Of a DNA stretch of 64,000 nucleotides, positions 25,285 to 35,347 are shown piece after piece. Position 1 is the first letter of the stretch, and each line of letters opens with the position of its first letter. This stretch comes from an uncultured Lachnospiraceae bacterium. Its GTDB lineage: Bacteria; Bacillota; Clostridia; Lachnospirales; Lachnospiraceae. A program made the position numbers and the translations under genes. The stretch covers positions 19,431 to 83,430 of the forward strand of contig CAJTSH010000005.1 in the NCBI GenBank assembly GCA_910578885.1, read 5' to 3'. The notes beneath the pieces are model-generated. The model searched no databases. It was not told the origin of the DNA and saw only the letters and a list, made by a program, of their open reading frames with translations.

Positions 25285-26235
25285 TTAATATTCTTCATAC
25301 TCCACGCTGCCGTCTGAATATGTTATTTCGTAATACCCATGTCCGGAACCGTCACAATCATCAAATTGCTTTTTCGATACCACGGTTCTTCCGGAACCGC
25401 CGGAGGATGATTCTTCTTTCGTCCCCACTTTGACGACTTCATTTACCGGTTCCTTCGTAACCGTTTCACCGGTTGCTTCTCTGGATTCCTCAACCCCGTC
25501 CACATAAGTAACCTGATAAGTCACTTCTTTTTCACCGTTCTCGCCCTTTGTACTGACTTGTTCTTGTCCTTTTGCCATTGAGCTGTCATTTTCATATGAA
25601 GTTTCATACGCAATTTCCTCTGTTTCCGCAACTGTATCAAAGGTCACGCGGTTTACCACAATCTTCATTCCCTCTGTAACCTTTTCCGTTGCCGCAGGAG
25701 TTACGCGATCGTCCTCTCCTAATGTAATTTTTAATTCCGCTAATACATCACTGACCGTCTCTGCCTCCGTCTCACAGGCATTCGTTTCTCCGTCGCACTG
25801 AACCTCTATAGAGAACGAATAAGAAATTTTAACATCCATCCCATCTTTCAGGTATTCATCCAAATCATAATTTACATGCTGCTTTTCTCCAAGGGTAATG
25901 CCCTCCTGCTCCAAAAGGTCGCTGACCTTTCCGCCGACCATGACCACTTCCTTTGTCTCACCGCCGACCGTCAGATTCACTGTATTTTTTCTTGAAATAA
26001 CAATTTCCTGCGCTTCTGAAATCTTTGTGTCCAGTGTTGGACTTACCTCGTCTCCGTCATTCAACACGATTTCTGCATCCTCCAGGATTTTTTCTACAGT
26101 TCTTGGTACGGAAGTCTCTATTTCCGTAATCATGCCGCCGTCATTCACCTGCACCGTTGCTTTCCCGCAGGCACACAGCCCCAGCAATAGAAACACAGCC
26201 GTGCCAAGTATCATCATCCTTTTCATCGTCTTCAT
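25285..26235 (-). CDS. Lipoprotein with DUF348 (YabE-type) repeats and G5 domain
   Basis: 316 aa. A lipoprotein signal peptide ends LLGLCACG with the lipobox Cys at about residue 23. Two DUF348 ubiquitin-like repeats follow (about 35-120 and 125-195, with ILEDAEIVLNDGDEVSP and VLAELKITLGEDDRVTP). A G5 domain comes next (ETEEIAYET...GENGEKEVTYQVTYVDG, about 200-275). The YabE/Rpf catalytic 3D domain is absent; instead a Gly/Ser linker leads to a short YEITYSDGSVEYEEY tail. It is probably a surface peptidoglycan-associated lipoprotein. The start overlaps the DHHW stop (26232-26235). Confidence 0.8.
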   Translation of the reverse strand: MKTMKRMMILGTAVFLLLGLCACGKATVQVNDGGMITEIETSVPRTVEKILEDAEIVLNDGDEVSPTLDTKISEAQEIVISRKNTVNLTVGGETKEVVMVGGKVSDLLEQEGITLGEKQHVNYDLDEYLKDGMDVKISYSFSIEVQCDGETNACETEAETVSDVLAELKITLGEDDRVTPAATEKVTEGMKIVVNRVTFDTVAETEEIAYETSYENDSSMAKGQEQVSTKGENGEKEVTYQVTYVDGVEESREATGETVTKEPVNEVVKVGTKEESSSGGSGRTVVSKKQFDDCDGSGHGYYEITYSDGSVEYEEY

Positions 26236-27626
26236 TGCAATATTTCTCCTTCATCTATCTTTTTTGTCTGAACCACCCTGCAGATTTCCTGATCCTTTGT
26301 AAGCACCTCAATCTCCGCCGGATAAGTCTGTATATTCTTCTTTTTGATGTAAACCGCATACTCATTGGCTCCGATATGGTATGCCTTATAATAAGTATCA
26401 TTGATTCGGACAATAATATCTGTTTCATCCTTTAAAAGCGCTTCATCCACACTTCCGCTGATTTTATAATAATTATAATCATTGTCCAAAGGTTCTATGG
26501 ATACTGTGGTATCGGATTCCAGCGTCCCCGCAATCTGAGGAACCTTCTCTTCCATCGCAGAAATAATCGGCGGCATATTGATATACTCGGAAATATTGCG
26601 TTCCACCTTCTCAAACACAACCGTATCCGGATCATACCGCTCCATCAGGCTCTCCAATCCATACGGAATCTCTTTTGTAAACCATGCCTTTTCAAACTGG
26701 TTCGCAATCAGGGGAATCAGCGTATTTCCAAAGGAATCGCGAAACATGAGCAATGTGCCATTCCCTGCTCCTCCCTCCGTTTCAATCCATGCATCCTCAA
26801 CGCTTTTTACATCATTTGTATAAGTATATGCCTGCTCTATATCGTATTTGTAATTTAGTTCCTTCTCTCCGTAAAAGGTATAAAGCATCCGGTTCAAGTC
26901 TCCATCTTCATCCTTGGCTCTGCTGACAGGACTGTCCCCATAATCCATATGCGTATATCCCAGAGTGTCCATAATACAATTGTACGCCATGACAGCGCCT
27001 TTCATGTTCCAGTGGGAATCCCGCTTTAAATACAAAATCTCCTCCTCATTCCGGAACAGCTGCGGCAAATCTGCATAAGGAACTCCCAATTCCTGCAGCT
27101 TTGGCGCCAGCAGATCTATATTGTGCGTATGATCTGCAATATAGGAATCATAATATGGCATATTCTCACCATACAAAGTATTCTTATTTGGCGGAATCGA
27201 CAGAACAAAATCACTTCCTTTTTCCTCCACATACTGTCTTACCAAAGAAAGGTTATGTGCAAGGTTATATATCTGCCGATCTGACATCCTATTGTATCCC
27301 AGATAGTCATCCAAGGTGGATGAATAATACAGCCATCCGTCCTTCCCGTATGTTACCGTATCCACATTTGAAACCTGAAAAATGGAGGTCTGAATCTTTG
27401 CATCTGCATAAACCAGCTCATTGCGGAACGCAAAATGCTCATTGAAATACTCTTCAAACTCCTGAAAAAAATTCAGATTCAAAAACCCATCCTCTTCCAT
27501 AAGACTTGGGAAGTCAGACATCACCTTATTTTCTGTGCTCACCGTTGTGGGACATATAGCCATTCCTGCAAACGGCAGCAGACAGACCGCAACACAGGCT
27601 ATGATAAATATCAAATATTTTTTCAT
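26232..27626 (-). CDS. DHHW / AlgX-AlgJ-like family protein
   Basis: 464 aa. The N-terminal hydrophobic segment (residues 2-24) is a signal anchor. The SGNH-like body contains SVDTVTYGKDGWLYYSST, an IPPNKNTLYGENMPYY block, the family motif DSHWNMKGAVMAYN (H-W) and a central MFRDSFGNTLIPLI Ser block. Such proteins partner MBOAT acyltransferases in O-acetylation of extracellular polymers (AlgI with AlgJ/AlgX in alginate). The MBOAT gene lies 42 bp upstream on the same strand. The polymer is unknown. Confidence 0.85.
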   Translation of the reverse strand: MKKYLIFIIACVAVCLLPFAGMAICPTTVSTENKVMSDFPSLMEEDGFLNLNFFQEFEEYFNEHFAFRNELVYADAKIQTSIFQVSNVDTVTYGKDGWLYYSSTLDDYLGYNRMSDRQIYNLAHNLSLVRQYVEEKGSDFVLSIPPNKNTLYGENMPYYDSYIADHTHNIDLLAPKLQELGVPYADLPQLFRNEEEILYLKRDSHWNMKGAVMAYNCIMDTLGYTHMDYGDSPVSRAKDEDGDLNRMLYTFYGEKELNYKYDIEQAYTYTNDVKSVEDAWIETEGGAGNGTLLMFRDSFGNTLIPLIANQFEKAWFTKEIPYGLESLMERYDPDTVVFEKVERNISEYINMPPIISAMEEKVPQIAGTLESDTTVSIEPLDNDYNYYKISGSVDEALLKDETDIIVRINDTYYKAYHIGANEYAVYIKKKNIQTYPAEIEVLTKDQEICRVVQTKKIDEGEILQ

Positions 27627-27668
27627 ACGTATTCTCCTTTTTGTACAGAAATTTTTGACTTGCTCTTC

Positions 27669-29087
27669 CTAAAACCTGAAATAGATAAAAGGATTATACG
27701 AACCGCCTGACAGTCTGATCATGCACCACAAAAGCAATGCAAAAGCAGCCGTATACAGGATTATCTGTACAATGTTTTCTTTTGGAGTCAGTTTGCCCGC
27801 CTTCTCCGATACAGTTCTTAATTTCACAGTAAGACGACGGATTGGGGCACAGCCAATCATAGCCGCAAGCAACATTACAATGAAAAATGGCGTCATCACT
27901 TGGTATACAAAAGACATGGATAATGCCGAAAATTCAAAGCCCGTAAACATTTTTCCAATAAAACCAAGCGCAAAGCCTAACGTATCTGACCTGAAAATCA
28001 CAAACCCTACAGTCACTACCAGCATCGTATAAACATGCAGTATAACACGGGGCAGCTTCTTCAGTGCCGGAACAAATTCTTCAAGAAAACTGAACGCTCC
28101 ATGAAACAGCCCCCATACAACAAAGGTCCAGTTTGCTCCATGCCAGAGTCCGGTCAGGAAAAACACAATCATCTTATTGATTCCTGTCCGTATCTTTCCC
28201 CTTCGATTGCCGCCAAGCGGAATATACACATACTCCTTAAACCAAGAAGACAGAGAAATATGCCAGCGACGCCAGAATTCCTTAATCGTAAGTGAACCAT
28301 AGGGATGCCCGAAGTTCTCCTTAAAGTGGAAGCCGAACATCCGCCCAAGCCCGATTGCCATATCACTATAGCCGCTGAAGTCAAAGTAAATCTGCATCGT
28401 ATAGGCAACTGCGCCGATCCATGCGCCTATGATATTCAATGAATCAAATCCCTGCCCAAATACATGATCTGCTGCTACAGCCATAGTATTGGCAATTAGT
28501 ATCTTTTTCGCCAGACCGCAGATAAAACGTCTCAGGCCAAGAGCCGTTTCCTTCAGATCCACGCTGCGGCTGTCAATCTCAAGTGCAATATCCCTGTATT
28601 TTACAATCGGTCCCGCAATTAGCTGAGGGAAAAAAGATATGTACAACAGTACTTTACTGAATTTCCTCTGAATTTCTACCTGCCCCCGATATACATCAAT
28701 CACATAGGACAATGCCTGAAATGTGAAAAATGAGATGCCGATCGGCAAAGTAATCTGAGGAACATTTATATTTAAGTGCAGCACACTATTTATTGTTGTT
28801 ATGAAAAATCCGGTATATTTAAATGCGCATAAAATACCGATATTGATTACTACCGCCGCAATCAGCACGGCCTTCCGGTTCGTTTTTCCCATAAGCGCCG
28901 CGCACAGATAATTGAGAAATGCGCTTATCACCATCAAAATCACGTAAACCGGTTCTCCAAAAGCGTAAAAAAACAGGCTTGCCAGAATCAGAAGTATATT
29001 TCTCACTCTTATGGAAGGTACTATGCTGTGCAGGCAAAATATGACCGGAAAAAATATACATAAAAATACTAATGAACTAAAAACCAT
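27669..29087 (-). CDS. MBOAT family O-acyltransferase (AlgI/DltB-like)
   Basis: 472 aa with about 11 membrane segments. The MBOAT catalytic His is in FLTGLWHGANWTFVVWG, preceded by the AlgI-type motif KEFWRRWHISLSSWFKEYVYIPLGG. It moves acyl (usually acetyl) groups across the membrane onto an exported polymer or protein. It is between the first transglutaminase-like paralogue (39 bp) and the DHHW gene, with AAAGGAG before the ATG. No terminator separates the four genes, so they could be one transcript from the promoter at 31358-31386. Confidence 0.95.
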   Translation of the reverse strand: MVFSSLVFLCIFFPVIFCLHSIVPSIRVRNILLILASLFFYAFGEPVYVILMVISAFLNYLCAALMGKTNRKAVLIAAVVINIGILCAFKYTGFFITTINSVLHLNINVPQITLPIGISFFTFQALSYVIDVYRGQVEIQRKFSKVLLYISFFPQLIAGPIVKYRDIALEIDSRSVDLKETALGLRRFICGLAKKILIANTMAVAADHVFGQGFDSLNIIGAWIGAVAYTMQIYFDFSGYSDMAIGLGRMFGFHFKENFGHPYGSLTIKEFWRRWHISLSSWFKEYVYIPLGGNRRGKIRTGINKMIVFFLTGLWHGANWTFVVWGLFHGAFSFLEEFVPALKKLPRVILHVYTMLVVTVGFVIFRSDTLGFALGFIGKMFTGFEFSALSMSFVYQVMTPFFIVMLLAAMIGCAPIRRLTVKLRTVSEKAGKLTPKENIVQIILYTAAFALLLWCMIRLSGGSYNPFIYFRF

Positions 29088-29126
29088 TTTTTTCTCCTTT
29101 GTCCTAAAAGATATCCTATTATCCCA

Positions 29127-31268
29127 TTAGATTTTTATGCGCATCCACGGATATCCGGCTCCAATAGCCCCTTTATAGTCCTGATCTGTTCTGGTATCAT
29201 AGCTGAGGGCATAGTAACTATAAACATGATGATGCATGCTCCATTCCGGATCATAAACCAACCCGTCAATCTCAGCCCATCCGTGACCGCCGCTGTTACA
29301 GCAGTACACCTCTTCATATCCAATCGCCTTTGCCATATATGCAAACGCCGCCGCATAACTGCAGCAATTTCCGGTTCCCCTCACGAACATATCATCCGCA
29401 TAAATCACCGGCCAGTCCATTCCCTTATAATGCGGCATCCTTGGTCTGCTTTCCGGGTAAGTTCTCACATAGTCAAAACAAACTTTCAGTTTTTCTTCCT
29501 TCGTCATACTGTCATTTGTAATACCGGCAACAACCGCCTGCGCTCTTTGAAGGGTTGCCAGCGACTCCGCGCTCATCCCCTCCATTGCTTTTCCATATAC
29601 ATATACTGTCTGTACTGAAAGCGCCTGCAGCTCTCTGGCATTATAGCTGTAGTATTCGGTTCCGGCGTTAAGCGTTGTATTGACCAGCGTGAAGTTTCCG
29701 CCGCTTACACTGTACATCATATTTCCGCTATCCAGATAATAACCTGTATACACTTTCCCATTTACATATAACGTCTGTGCAGACAGCGTCAGTGTCTTTT
29801 TTTCTTTATAGCTATAGTACTTAGTTCCAGCGTCAAGCATTGCATTGAGCAGGGTCTGCGTCCCTTTTTTTACGCTATACATTTTCTTTTTGCTGTCCAT
29901 GTAATAACCCGTATACGCTTTTCCTTTTACATATAACGTCTGCTTGGACAGTTTCCGGGTCTTTCCCGTATTATAGCTGTAATACTTGGTTTTTGCTTTA
30001 ACCGTTCCGGTTTTGAGGGTGCGCGTTCCTTTTTTTACGCTATACATTTTCTTTTTGCCGTCCATGTAATAACCCGTATATGCTTTCCCCTTCACATATA
30101 ACGTCTGCTTGGACAATTTCCGCAGCATTCCGGTATTATAGCTGTAATACTTGGTTCCGGCTTTCAGCGTTCCGGTCTTCAGGGTCTGCGTCCCCTTTTT
30201 TACGTGATACATTTTCTTTCCGCTGTCCATGTAATAACCCGAATACACTTTCCCGCTCACATATAACGTCTTCTTTGACAGCGTCAGCATCTTTCCGGTT
30301 TTATAGTTATAATACTTGGTTCCAGCTTTTAGCACTCCGGTTTTCAGGGTGCGTATTCCTACTTTTACGCTATACATCTCATTTCCATTGTCCAGATAAT
30401 AACCTGTATACGCTTTTCCCGCAACAAATATTGTCCGTACTGACAACGTCATCATTCCCGCATCATGAAAACTATAATATGTAACTCCTGCATTCACCGT
30501 TCCGGTTTCCGGTTCTGCCTCTCCATCGGATACTGTGTACAAAATCCCCGCGCCGTCCAGATAATAACCCGTATAAATTTTCCCCGCAACAAATACTGTC
30601 TGCTTTGACAGCTTCATTACTCCATTTGCTTGAGAACTGTAGTATGCAGCTCCTACGCCCATTATTCCGGTTTCCGGTTCTGCCGCTCCGTTAGATACTT
30701 TGTACAAAATACCGGCATTGTCCATATAATAACCTGTATAAGCCTTCCCTGAAACAAACACGGTCTGTTTTAACAGAGTCATCATACCGGCGTCATTCAA
30801 ACTGTAGTATTTTGTTCCTTCGCTCACCATTCCATTTACAGGCTCGGCTGCTCCATTGGAAACTATGTAAAAATCACCGGCGCCATCCATATAATAGCCG
30901 TTATAAAGCGCATCATTCACATAAATCAGCCCATCGTTATTCTCCTGTTTGTCTGGAATCGTCTCCTGATTTTCCCCCGTCGCCGGAACAGGGAACATTT
31001 CTGGTTCTGTCTCTGTCACATTAGGCATTTCCGTCTCAGACTCCGGTTCAATTTCTCTCACCATCTCTGTCTCTGCAATGTTTTCTGCTTCCGTATCCTC
31101 TGTAGAAGCAACTGCCTCATCGGAAAAATTCTCTTCCTCGGTCTGCATCCTGTTTACTACCGGCTCCTCTGGTACTGCTGCCGCAAAAGCAGGTAATGCA
31201 TCAGCGGCAATAAGACTTGCTGCCAATGTGAATGCACAGATGCGAGCCACAATTTCCCTTTTTTTCAT
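29127..31268 (-). CDS. Secreted repeat protein with C-terminal transglutaminase-like domain, paralogue 1 (8 repeats)
   Basis: 713 aa. Signal peptide (MKKREIVARICAFTLAASL..., cleavage near AFAAA), an acidic Glu/Thr linker (about 35-110), then eight copies of a roughly 53-residue repeat marked by GYYMD or GYYLD, a MYSVKKG strand, KTG turn, KYYSYN and LYVKGK. The C-terminal 150 residues are transglutaminase-like: GNCCSYAAAFAYMAKA (Cys), SGGHGWAEIDG (His) and VYDPEW (Asp). It is probably a surface cysteine protease, transamidase or peptidoglycan-active enzyme displayed on a beta-hairpin stalk. The first repeats are more diverged than the middle ones, which are basic. RBS is GAAAGGG. Confidence 0.8.
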   Translation of the reverse strand: MKKREIVARICAFTLAASLIAADALPAFAAAVPEEPVVNRMQTEEENFSDEAVASTEDTEAENIAETEMVREIEPESETEMPNVTETEPEMFPVPATGENQETIPDKQENNDGLIYVNDALYNGYYMDGAGDFYIVSNGAAEPVNGMVSEGTKYYSLNDAGMMTLLKQTVFVSGKAYTGYYMDNAGILYKVSNGAAEPETGIMGVGAAYYSSQANGVMKLSKQTVFVAGKIYTGYYLDGAGILYTVSDGEAEPETGTVNAGVTYYSFHDAGMMTLSVRTIFVAGKAYTGYYLDNGNEMYSVKVGIRTLKTGVLKAGTKYYNYKTGKMLTLSKKTLYVSGKVYSGYYMDSGKKMYHVKKGTQTLKTGTLKAGTKYYSYNTGMLRKLSKQTLYVKGKAYTGYYMDGKKKMYSVKKGTRTLKTGTVKAKTKYYSYNTGKTRKLSKQTLYVKGKAYTGYYMDSKKKMYSVKKGTQTLLNAMLDAGTKYYSYKEKKTLTLSAQTLYVNGKVYTGYYLDSGNMMYSVSGGNFTLVNTTLNAGTEYYSYNARELQALSVQTVYVYGKAMEGMSAESLATLQRAQAVVAGITNDSMTKEEKLKVCFDYVRTYPESRPRMPHYKGMDWPVIYADDMFVRGTGNCCSYAAAFAYMAKAIGYEEVYCCNSGGHGWAEIDGLVYDPEWSMHHHVYSYYALSYDTRTDQDYKGAIGAGYPWMRIKI

Positions 31269-31357
31269 ATGTTTTCCCTTTCTTCTATTTATAAAATCAT
31301 TTTTTAATAGAATGATACAAATCTATCATTCCATAATAAAATCCAATCTGGTATTCT

Positions 31358-31386
31358 ATTATATTACAACTCATATTCTTATTCAA
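31358..31386 (-). promoter_or_regulatory. Promoter of paralogue 1, conserved copy A
   Basis: TTGAAT (31381-31386), 17 bp, TATAAT (31358-31363) on the minus strand. The -35 and first half of the spacer are conserved in the next intergenic region (33531-33559). Confidence 0.7.
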
Positions 31387-31490
31387 GTTTAACGAAAGCT
31401 GCAACAGTCTCCAAAATTATCCACCATTCTTTTTGCAGCATTCTATCCGGAATTAATTCCATTTGACAAATGCAAGATAAGACGGCATAA

Positions 31491-33449
31491 CTACAGCGTC
31501 ATTGTATATGCAGGATGAATACGGTAATCCGTGTATTCTGCGTCATAATTTTTACTAAAATCCCTGTCTTTTGCAAACAGCGGATCATAGAGCCTTCCGT
31601 CAATATCTACCCATGCGTGTTTCGTATCGGAACAGATTGTCACATTTTCATACCCACAGGCTTTTGCCATATATGCAAATGCACAGGCGCCTGACGCACA
31701 GCATCCGCTAAATTTATCAAATATATCATTTGCAAAAACCACATCCCAGCTCCACGGACCGTTTGCATATGCCTCGCTCATGGTCCGATATTGTACATAC
31801 GGAAACTTTTTCATCCAGAGAAAGCATTTGTAAAGTTTTTCAGATTTGCTGTCAGCCGGTTCTGAAACGGATTGCACGACCGCCTGCGCCTTTTGAAGGG
31901 TCGCCATCTGATCCAGATTCATCCATTCCATTGCTTTTCCATATACATAGATCATCTGTCCCGGAAGCGTCAGCATCTTATTCTCATTGCCGTTATAATA
32001 CGCAGTTCCCGCACTAAGCATTGCATTGACCGGAGTGCAGGTATCATTTGATACGGTGTACATCTTATTATCATTGCCCAGACAATAACCGCTATACACT
32101 TTTCCATCTACATATAATGTATCACCTGACAGCTTCTCTGTTTTTTCCGACTGATAGCTGTAATACTTGGTTTCCTTGCCCATCACTCCGGTCACTAAGG
32201 TGAGCGTTCCTTTTTTTACGCTATACATCTCATTTTTACCGTCCAAATAATAGCCGTTATATGCTTTCCCTTTCACATATAACGTCTCTTTGGGCAGCTT
32301 CTTTGTTTTTTTCGGCTTATAGCTGTAATACTTGGTTCCCTTTTTCACCACTCCGGTCTTTAAGGTACGCGTTCCTTTTTTTACGCTGTACATCTTGCTT
32401 TTATTGTCCATGTAATAACCGTTATACACTTTTCCTTTTACGTATAACGTCTGCTTGGACAGCGTCTTCGTCTTTTTCGTATTATAGTTATAATATCTGG
32501 TTCCCTTTTTCACAATTCCGGTTTTCAGGGTGAGCACGCCCTTTTTTACGCTATTCATCTTATTTGCCTTGTTCATGTAATAGCCGCTATATCTCTCCCC
32601 CTTTACATATAACGTCCGTTTGGACAATGTCAGCATCTTTTTCTCATTACAGCTATAATATTTGCTTCCTTTGCCCATTATCCCGGTTTTCAGTTCTAGT
32701 TTTCCACCCGTTACTTTGCACATTTTCCCGTTAGCGTCTTTATAATACCCCCGATAAACTTTCCCTTCAAGAAATATTGTCTGCTTTGGCAAAGTCATTG
32801 TTCCGGCGTCTTTCAAACTGTAATATGTAACTCCTGCATTCACCGTTCCCGTTTCCGGTACTGCCGCTCCGACAGATACCATGTACAAAATACCGGCGTT
32901 GTCCATATAATAACCCGTATAAGCCCCCCCTGCGACAAATACCGTCTGCATTAACAGCGTCATCATTCCGTCATCATTCAAACTGTAGTATTTCGTTCCT
33001 TCGTTTACCATTCCATTTACAGGTTCCGCTGCTCCGTTCGATACTATATACAAAATACCGGCGTTGTCCATATAATAGCCGCTATAAAGCGCATCATCTA
33101 CATAAATCAGCCCATCGTTTTTCTCCTGTCCGTCTGGCTGCGTCTCCTGATTTTCTCCCGGTGACGGAACAGGGACAATTTCCGGTTCTGTCTCAGTCGC
33201 ATTAGACATTTCCGTCTCGGACTCCGGTTCGGCTTCTTTCACCATCTCTGTCCCTTCAATATTTTCTGCGCCCGTATCCTCTTTGGAAGCAACTGCCTTA
33301 TCAGAAAAGTTTTCTTCCTCAGCCTGCATCCTGTCTACCATCGGTTCCTCTGATACTGCCGCCGCAAAAGCAGGCAATATATCAATGGCAATAAGACTTG
33401 CCGCCAATGTAAATGCACAGATGCGAGCCACAATTTTTCTTCTCTTCAT
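31491..33449 (-). CDS. Secreted repeat protein with C-terminal transglutaminase-like domain, paralogue 2 (7 repeats)
   Basis: 652 aa. Same plan as paralogue 1: signal peptide (AFTLAASLIAIDILPAFAAA), acidic linker, seven GYYMD-type repeats (the third is GYYKD and the last GYCLG) and a transglutaminase-like domain. The active-site order is CCASGACAFAY (Cys), KHAWVDIDG (His) and LYDPLF (Asp). The repeats are richer in VKKGTKYYNYNTKK. This copy and paralogue 3 share CSDxxHxWVDIDGRLYDPLF and differ from paralogue 1. AAGGAAGGG precedes the ATG. The upstream intergenic block is duplicated from paralogue 1, so the unit multiplied with its promoter. Confidence 0.8.
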   Translation of the reverse strand: MKRRKIVARICAFTLAASLIAIDILPAFAAAVSEEPMVDRMQAEEENFSDKAVASKEDTGAENIEGTEMVKEAEPESETEMSNATETEPEIVPVPSPGENQETQPDGQEKNDGLIYVDDALYSGYYMDNAGILYIVSNGAAEPVNGMVNEGTKYYSLNDDGMMTLLMQTVFVAGGAYTGYYMDNAGILYMVSVGAAVPETGTVNAGVTYYSLKDAGTMTLPKQTIFLEGKVYRGYYKDANGKMCKVTGGKLELKTGIMGKGSKYYSCNEKKMLTLSKRTLYVKGERYSGYYMNKANKMNSVKKGVLTLKTGIVKKGTRYYNYNTKKTKTLSKQTLYVKGKVYNGYYMDNKSKMYSVKKGTRTLKTGVVKKGTKYYSYKPKKTKKLPKETLYVKGKAYNGYYLDGKNEMYSVKKGTLTLVTGVMGKETKYYSYQSEKTEKLSGDTLYVDGKVYSGYCLGNDNKMYTVSNDTCTPVNAMLSAGTAYYNGNENKMLTLPGQMIYVYGKAMEWMNLDQMATLQKAQAVVQSVSEPADSKSEKLYKCFLWMKKFPYVQYRTMSEAYANGPWSWDVVFANDIFDKFSGCCASGACAFAYMAKACGYENVTICSDTKHAWVDIDGRLYDPLFAKDRDFSKNYDAEYTDYRIHPAYTMTL

Positions 33450-33530
33450 AAGTTTTTCCCTTCCTTTTATTTGATAAGTTCATTTCCCAAAGATATGGAT
33501 TTATCACTACACATTTAAGTCTGCTCTAAT

Positions 33531-33559
33531 ATTATATTATATTACATATTCTTATTCAA
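33531..33559 (-). promoter_or_regulatory. Promoter of paralogue 2, conserved copy B
   Basis: TTGAAT (33554-33559), 17 bp, TATAAT (33531-33536). Same architecture as 31358-31386. Confidence 0.7.
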
Positions 33560-33665
33560 GTTTAACGTATGCTGCAACCGTCTCCCAAATCATCCATCAT
33601 TCTTTTTCACAATATTCTATCTGGAATTAATTCCATTTATAAATACAAGATAGCGGACGACAAAA

Positions 33666-35294
33666 CTACAGCGTCTTTTTATAGACGGGGCGAATACGGT
33701 AATCCGTATAAGCTGCGTTATAATTTTCACTAAAACTTCTTGCTTCTGCAAACAGCGGGTCATAAAGTCTTCCGTCAATGTCTACCCATGTGTGTCCGCC
33801 ATCGGAACAAATCGTCACATTTTCATAACCGCAAGCCTTTGCCATATACGCAAACGCACAGGCTTCCGATGCACAGCACCCGCTGTATGCTTCGAAGATA
33901 TCATTCGCAAAGATAACGTCCCAAGTCTCCGGATAGCTCATCATCAATACTTTCATGATATGGTATCGTTTATACGGAAATTTTTCCATCCAGAGATAGC
34001 ATTTGTAAAGTTTTTCCTCTTTGCTGTCAGTCTGTTCTGAAACGGACTGCACAACGGACTGCGCCTTTTGAAGGGCTGCCATCTGATCGGGATTCATCCA
34101 TTCCATTGCTTTTCCATAGACATAAATCATCTGTCCCGGAAGCGTCAGCATCTTATTCTCCTTACAGCTAAAGTATGCTGTTCCCGCATTCAGCATCGTA
34201 TTGACCGGCGTGTAGGTTTTGTTTGATATGGTGTACATCTGATCATCACTGCCCAGATAATAACCATTATACACCTTTCCATCCACATATAATCCCCATT
34301 TTGACAGTTTCTTTGTCTTTTTTGACTTAGAAGCGTAATATTTGGCGCCCTTTTTCACCATCCCGGTCATTAAGGCTAGCGCTCCCTTTTTTACACTATA
34401 CATCTTGTTTTTACTGTCCATGTAATATCCGTTATAAACTTTTCCTTTTACATATAACGTCTGCTTGGACAGCGTCTTCGTCTTTTTCGTATTATAATTG
34501 TAATACTTAGTCCCTTTTTTCACCACTCCGGTCTTTAAGGTACGCGTTCCTTTTTTCACGCTGTACATCTTACTTTTATTGTCCATGTAATAACCGTTAT
34601 ATACTTTTCCTTTTACGTATAACGTCTGCTTGGACAGCGCATTATCCGTTTTCGTATTATAGTTATAATATTTGGTTCCTTTTTTCACGGTTCCAGTTTT
34701 CAGGGTGGGCACTCCCTTTTTTACGTTATACATTTTATTTGCACTGTCCATGTAATAGCCGCTATATATTTCCCCTTTTACATATAACGTCTGCATTGAC
34801 AAGGTCAATATTCCAACATCATTAAAACTGTAATATTTAGTTCCTTCGCCAACTATTCCATTTACAGATTCCGCCACTCCATTGGATACTATGTACAAAA
34901 TACCTGCGCCGTCCATATAATAGCCGGTATAAAGCGTATCAGCCACATAAATCAATGCATCGTTTTTCTCCTGTTCGTCCGGCAGTGTCTCCTGATTTTC
35001 TTCCGTTGACGGAACAGGGACAATTTCCGGTTCTTTCTCTGTTACATCAGACATTTCCGTCTCGGACTCCGGTTCGGTTTCTTTCACCATCTCTGTCCCT
35101 TCAATATTTTCTACGCCCGTATCCTCTGTGGAAGCAACTGCCTCATCAGAAAAGTTTTCTTCCTCAGCCTGCATCCAGTCTACCATCGGTTCCTCTGATA
35201 CTGCCGCCGCAAAAGCGGGCAGTGCATCAAGGAAAACAAGACTTGCTGCCAATGTAAATGCACAGAAGCGAGCCACAATTCTTCTTCTCTTCAT
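33666..35294 (-). CDS. Secreted repeat protein with C-terminal transglutaminase-like domain, paralogue 3 (5 repeats)
   Basis: 542 aa from the ATG at 35294 (MKRRRIVARFCAFTLAASL), supported by AAGGAAGGAT; the longer frame adds 11 unrelated residues. Signal peptide, acidic linker, five repeats and the transglutaminase-like domain with CCASEACAFAY, GGHTWVDIDG and YDPLF. It is the shortest paralogue. It has no visible promoter of its own: only 53 bp separate it from the leucine-rich-repeat gene upstream, so it may be co-transcribed with it. Confidence 0.8.
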   Translation of the reverse strand: MKRRRIVARFCAFTLAASLVFLDALPAFAAAVSEEPMVDWMQAEEENFSDEAVASTEDTGVENIEGTEMVKETEPESETEMSDVTEKEPEIVPVPSTEENQETLPDEQEKNDALIYVADTLYTGYYMDGAGILYIVSNGVAESVNGIVGEGTKYYSFNDVGILTLSMQTLYVKGEIYSGYYMDSANKMYNVKKGVPTLKTGTVKKGTKYYNYNTKTDNALSKQTLYVKGKVYNGYYMDNKSKMYSVKKGTRTLKTGVVKKGTKYYNYNTKKTKTLSKQTLYVKGKVYNGYYMDSKNKMYSVKKGALALMTGMVKKGAKYYASKSKKTKKLSKWGLYVDGKVYNGYYLGSDDQMYTISNKTYTPVNTMLNAGTAYFSCKENKMLTLPGQMIYVYGKAMEWMNPDQMAALQKAQSVVQSVSEQTDSKEEKLYKCYLWMEKFPYKRYHIMKVLMMSYPETWDVIFANDIFEAYSGCCASEACAFAYMAKACGYENVTICSDGGHTWVDIDGRLYDPLFAEARSFSENYNAAYTDYRIRPVYKKTL

Positions 35295-35347
35295 AAATTT
35301 ATCCTTCCTTTTATTTGATGCACTCATTTTAGAGAGTTGGCAAAAAA

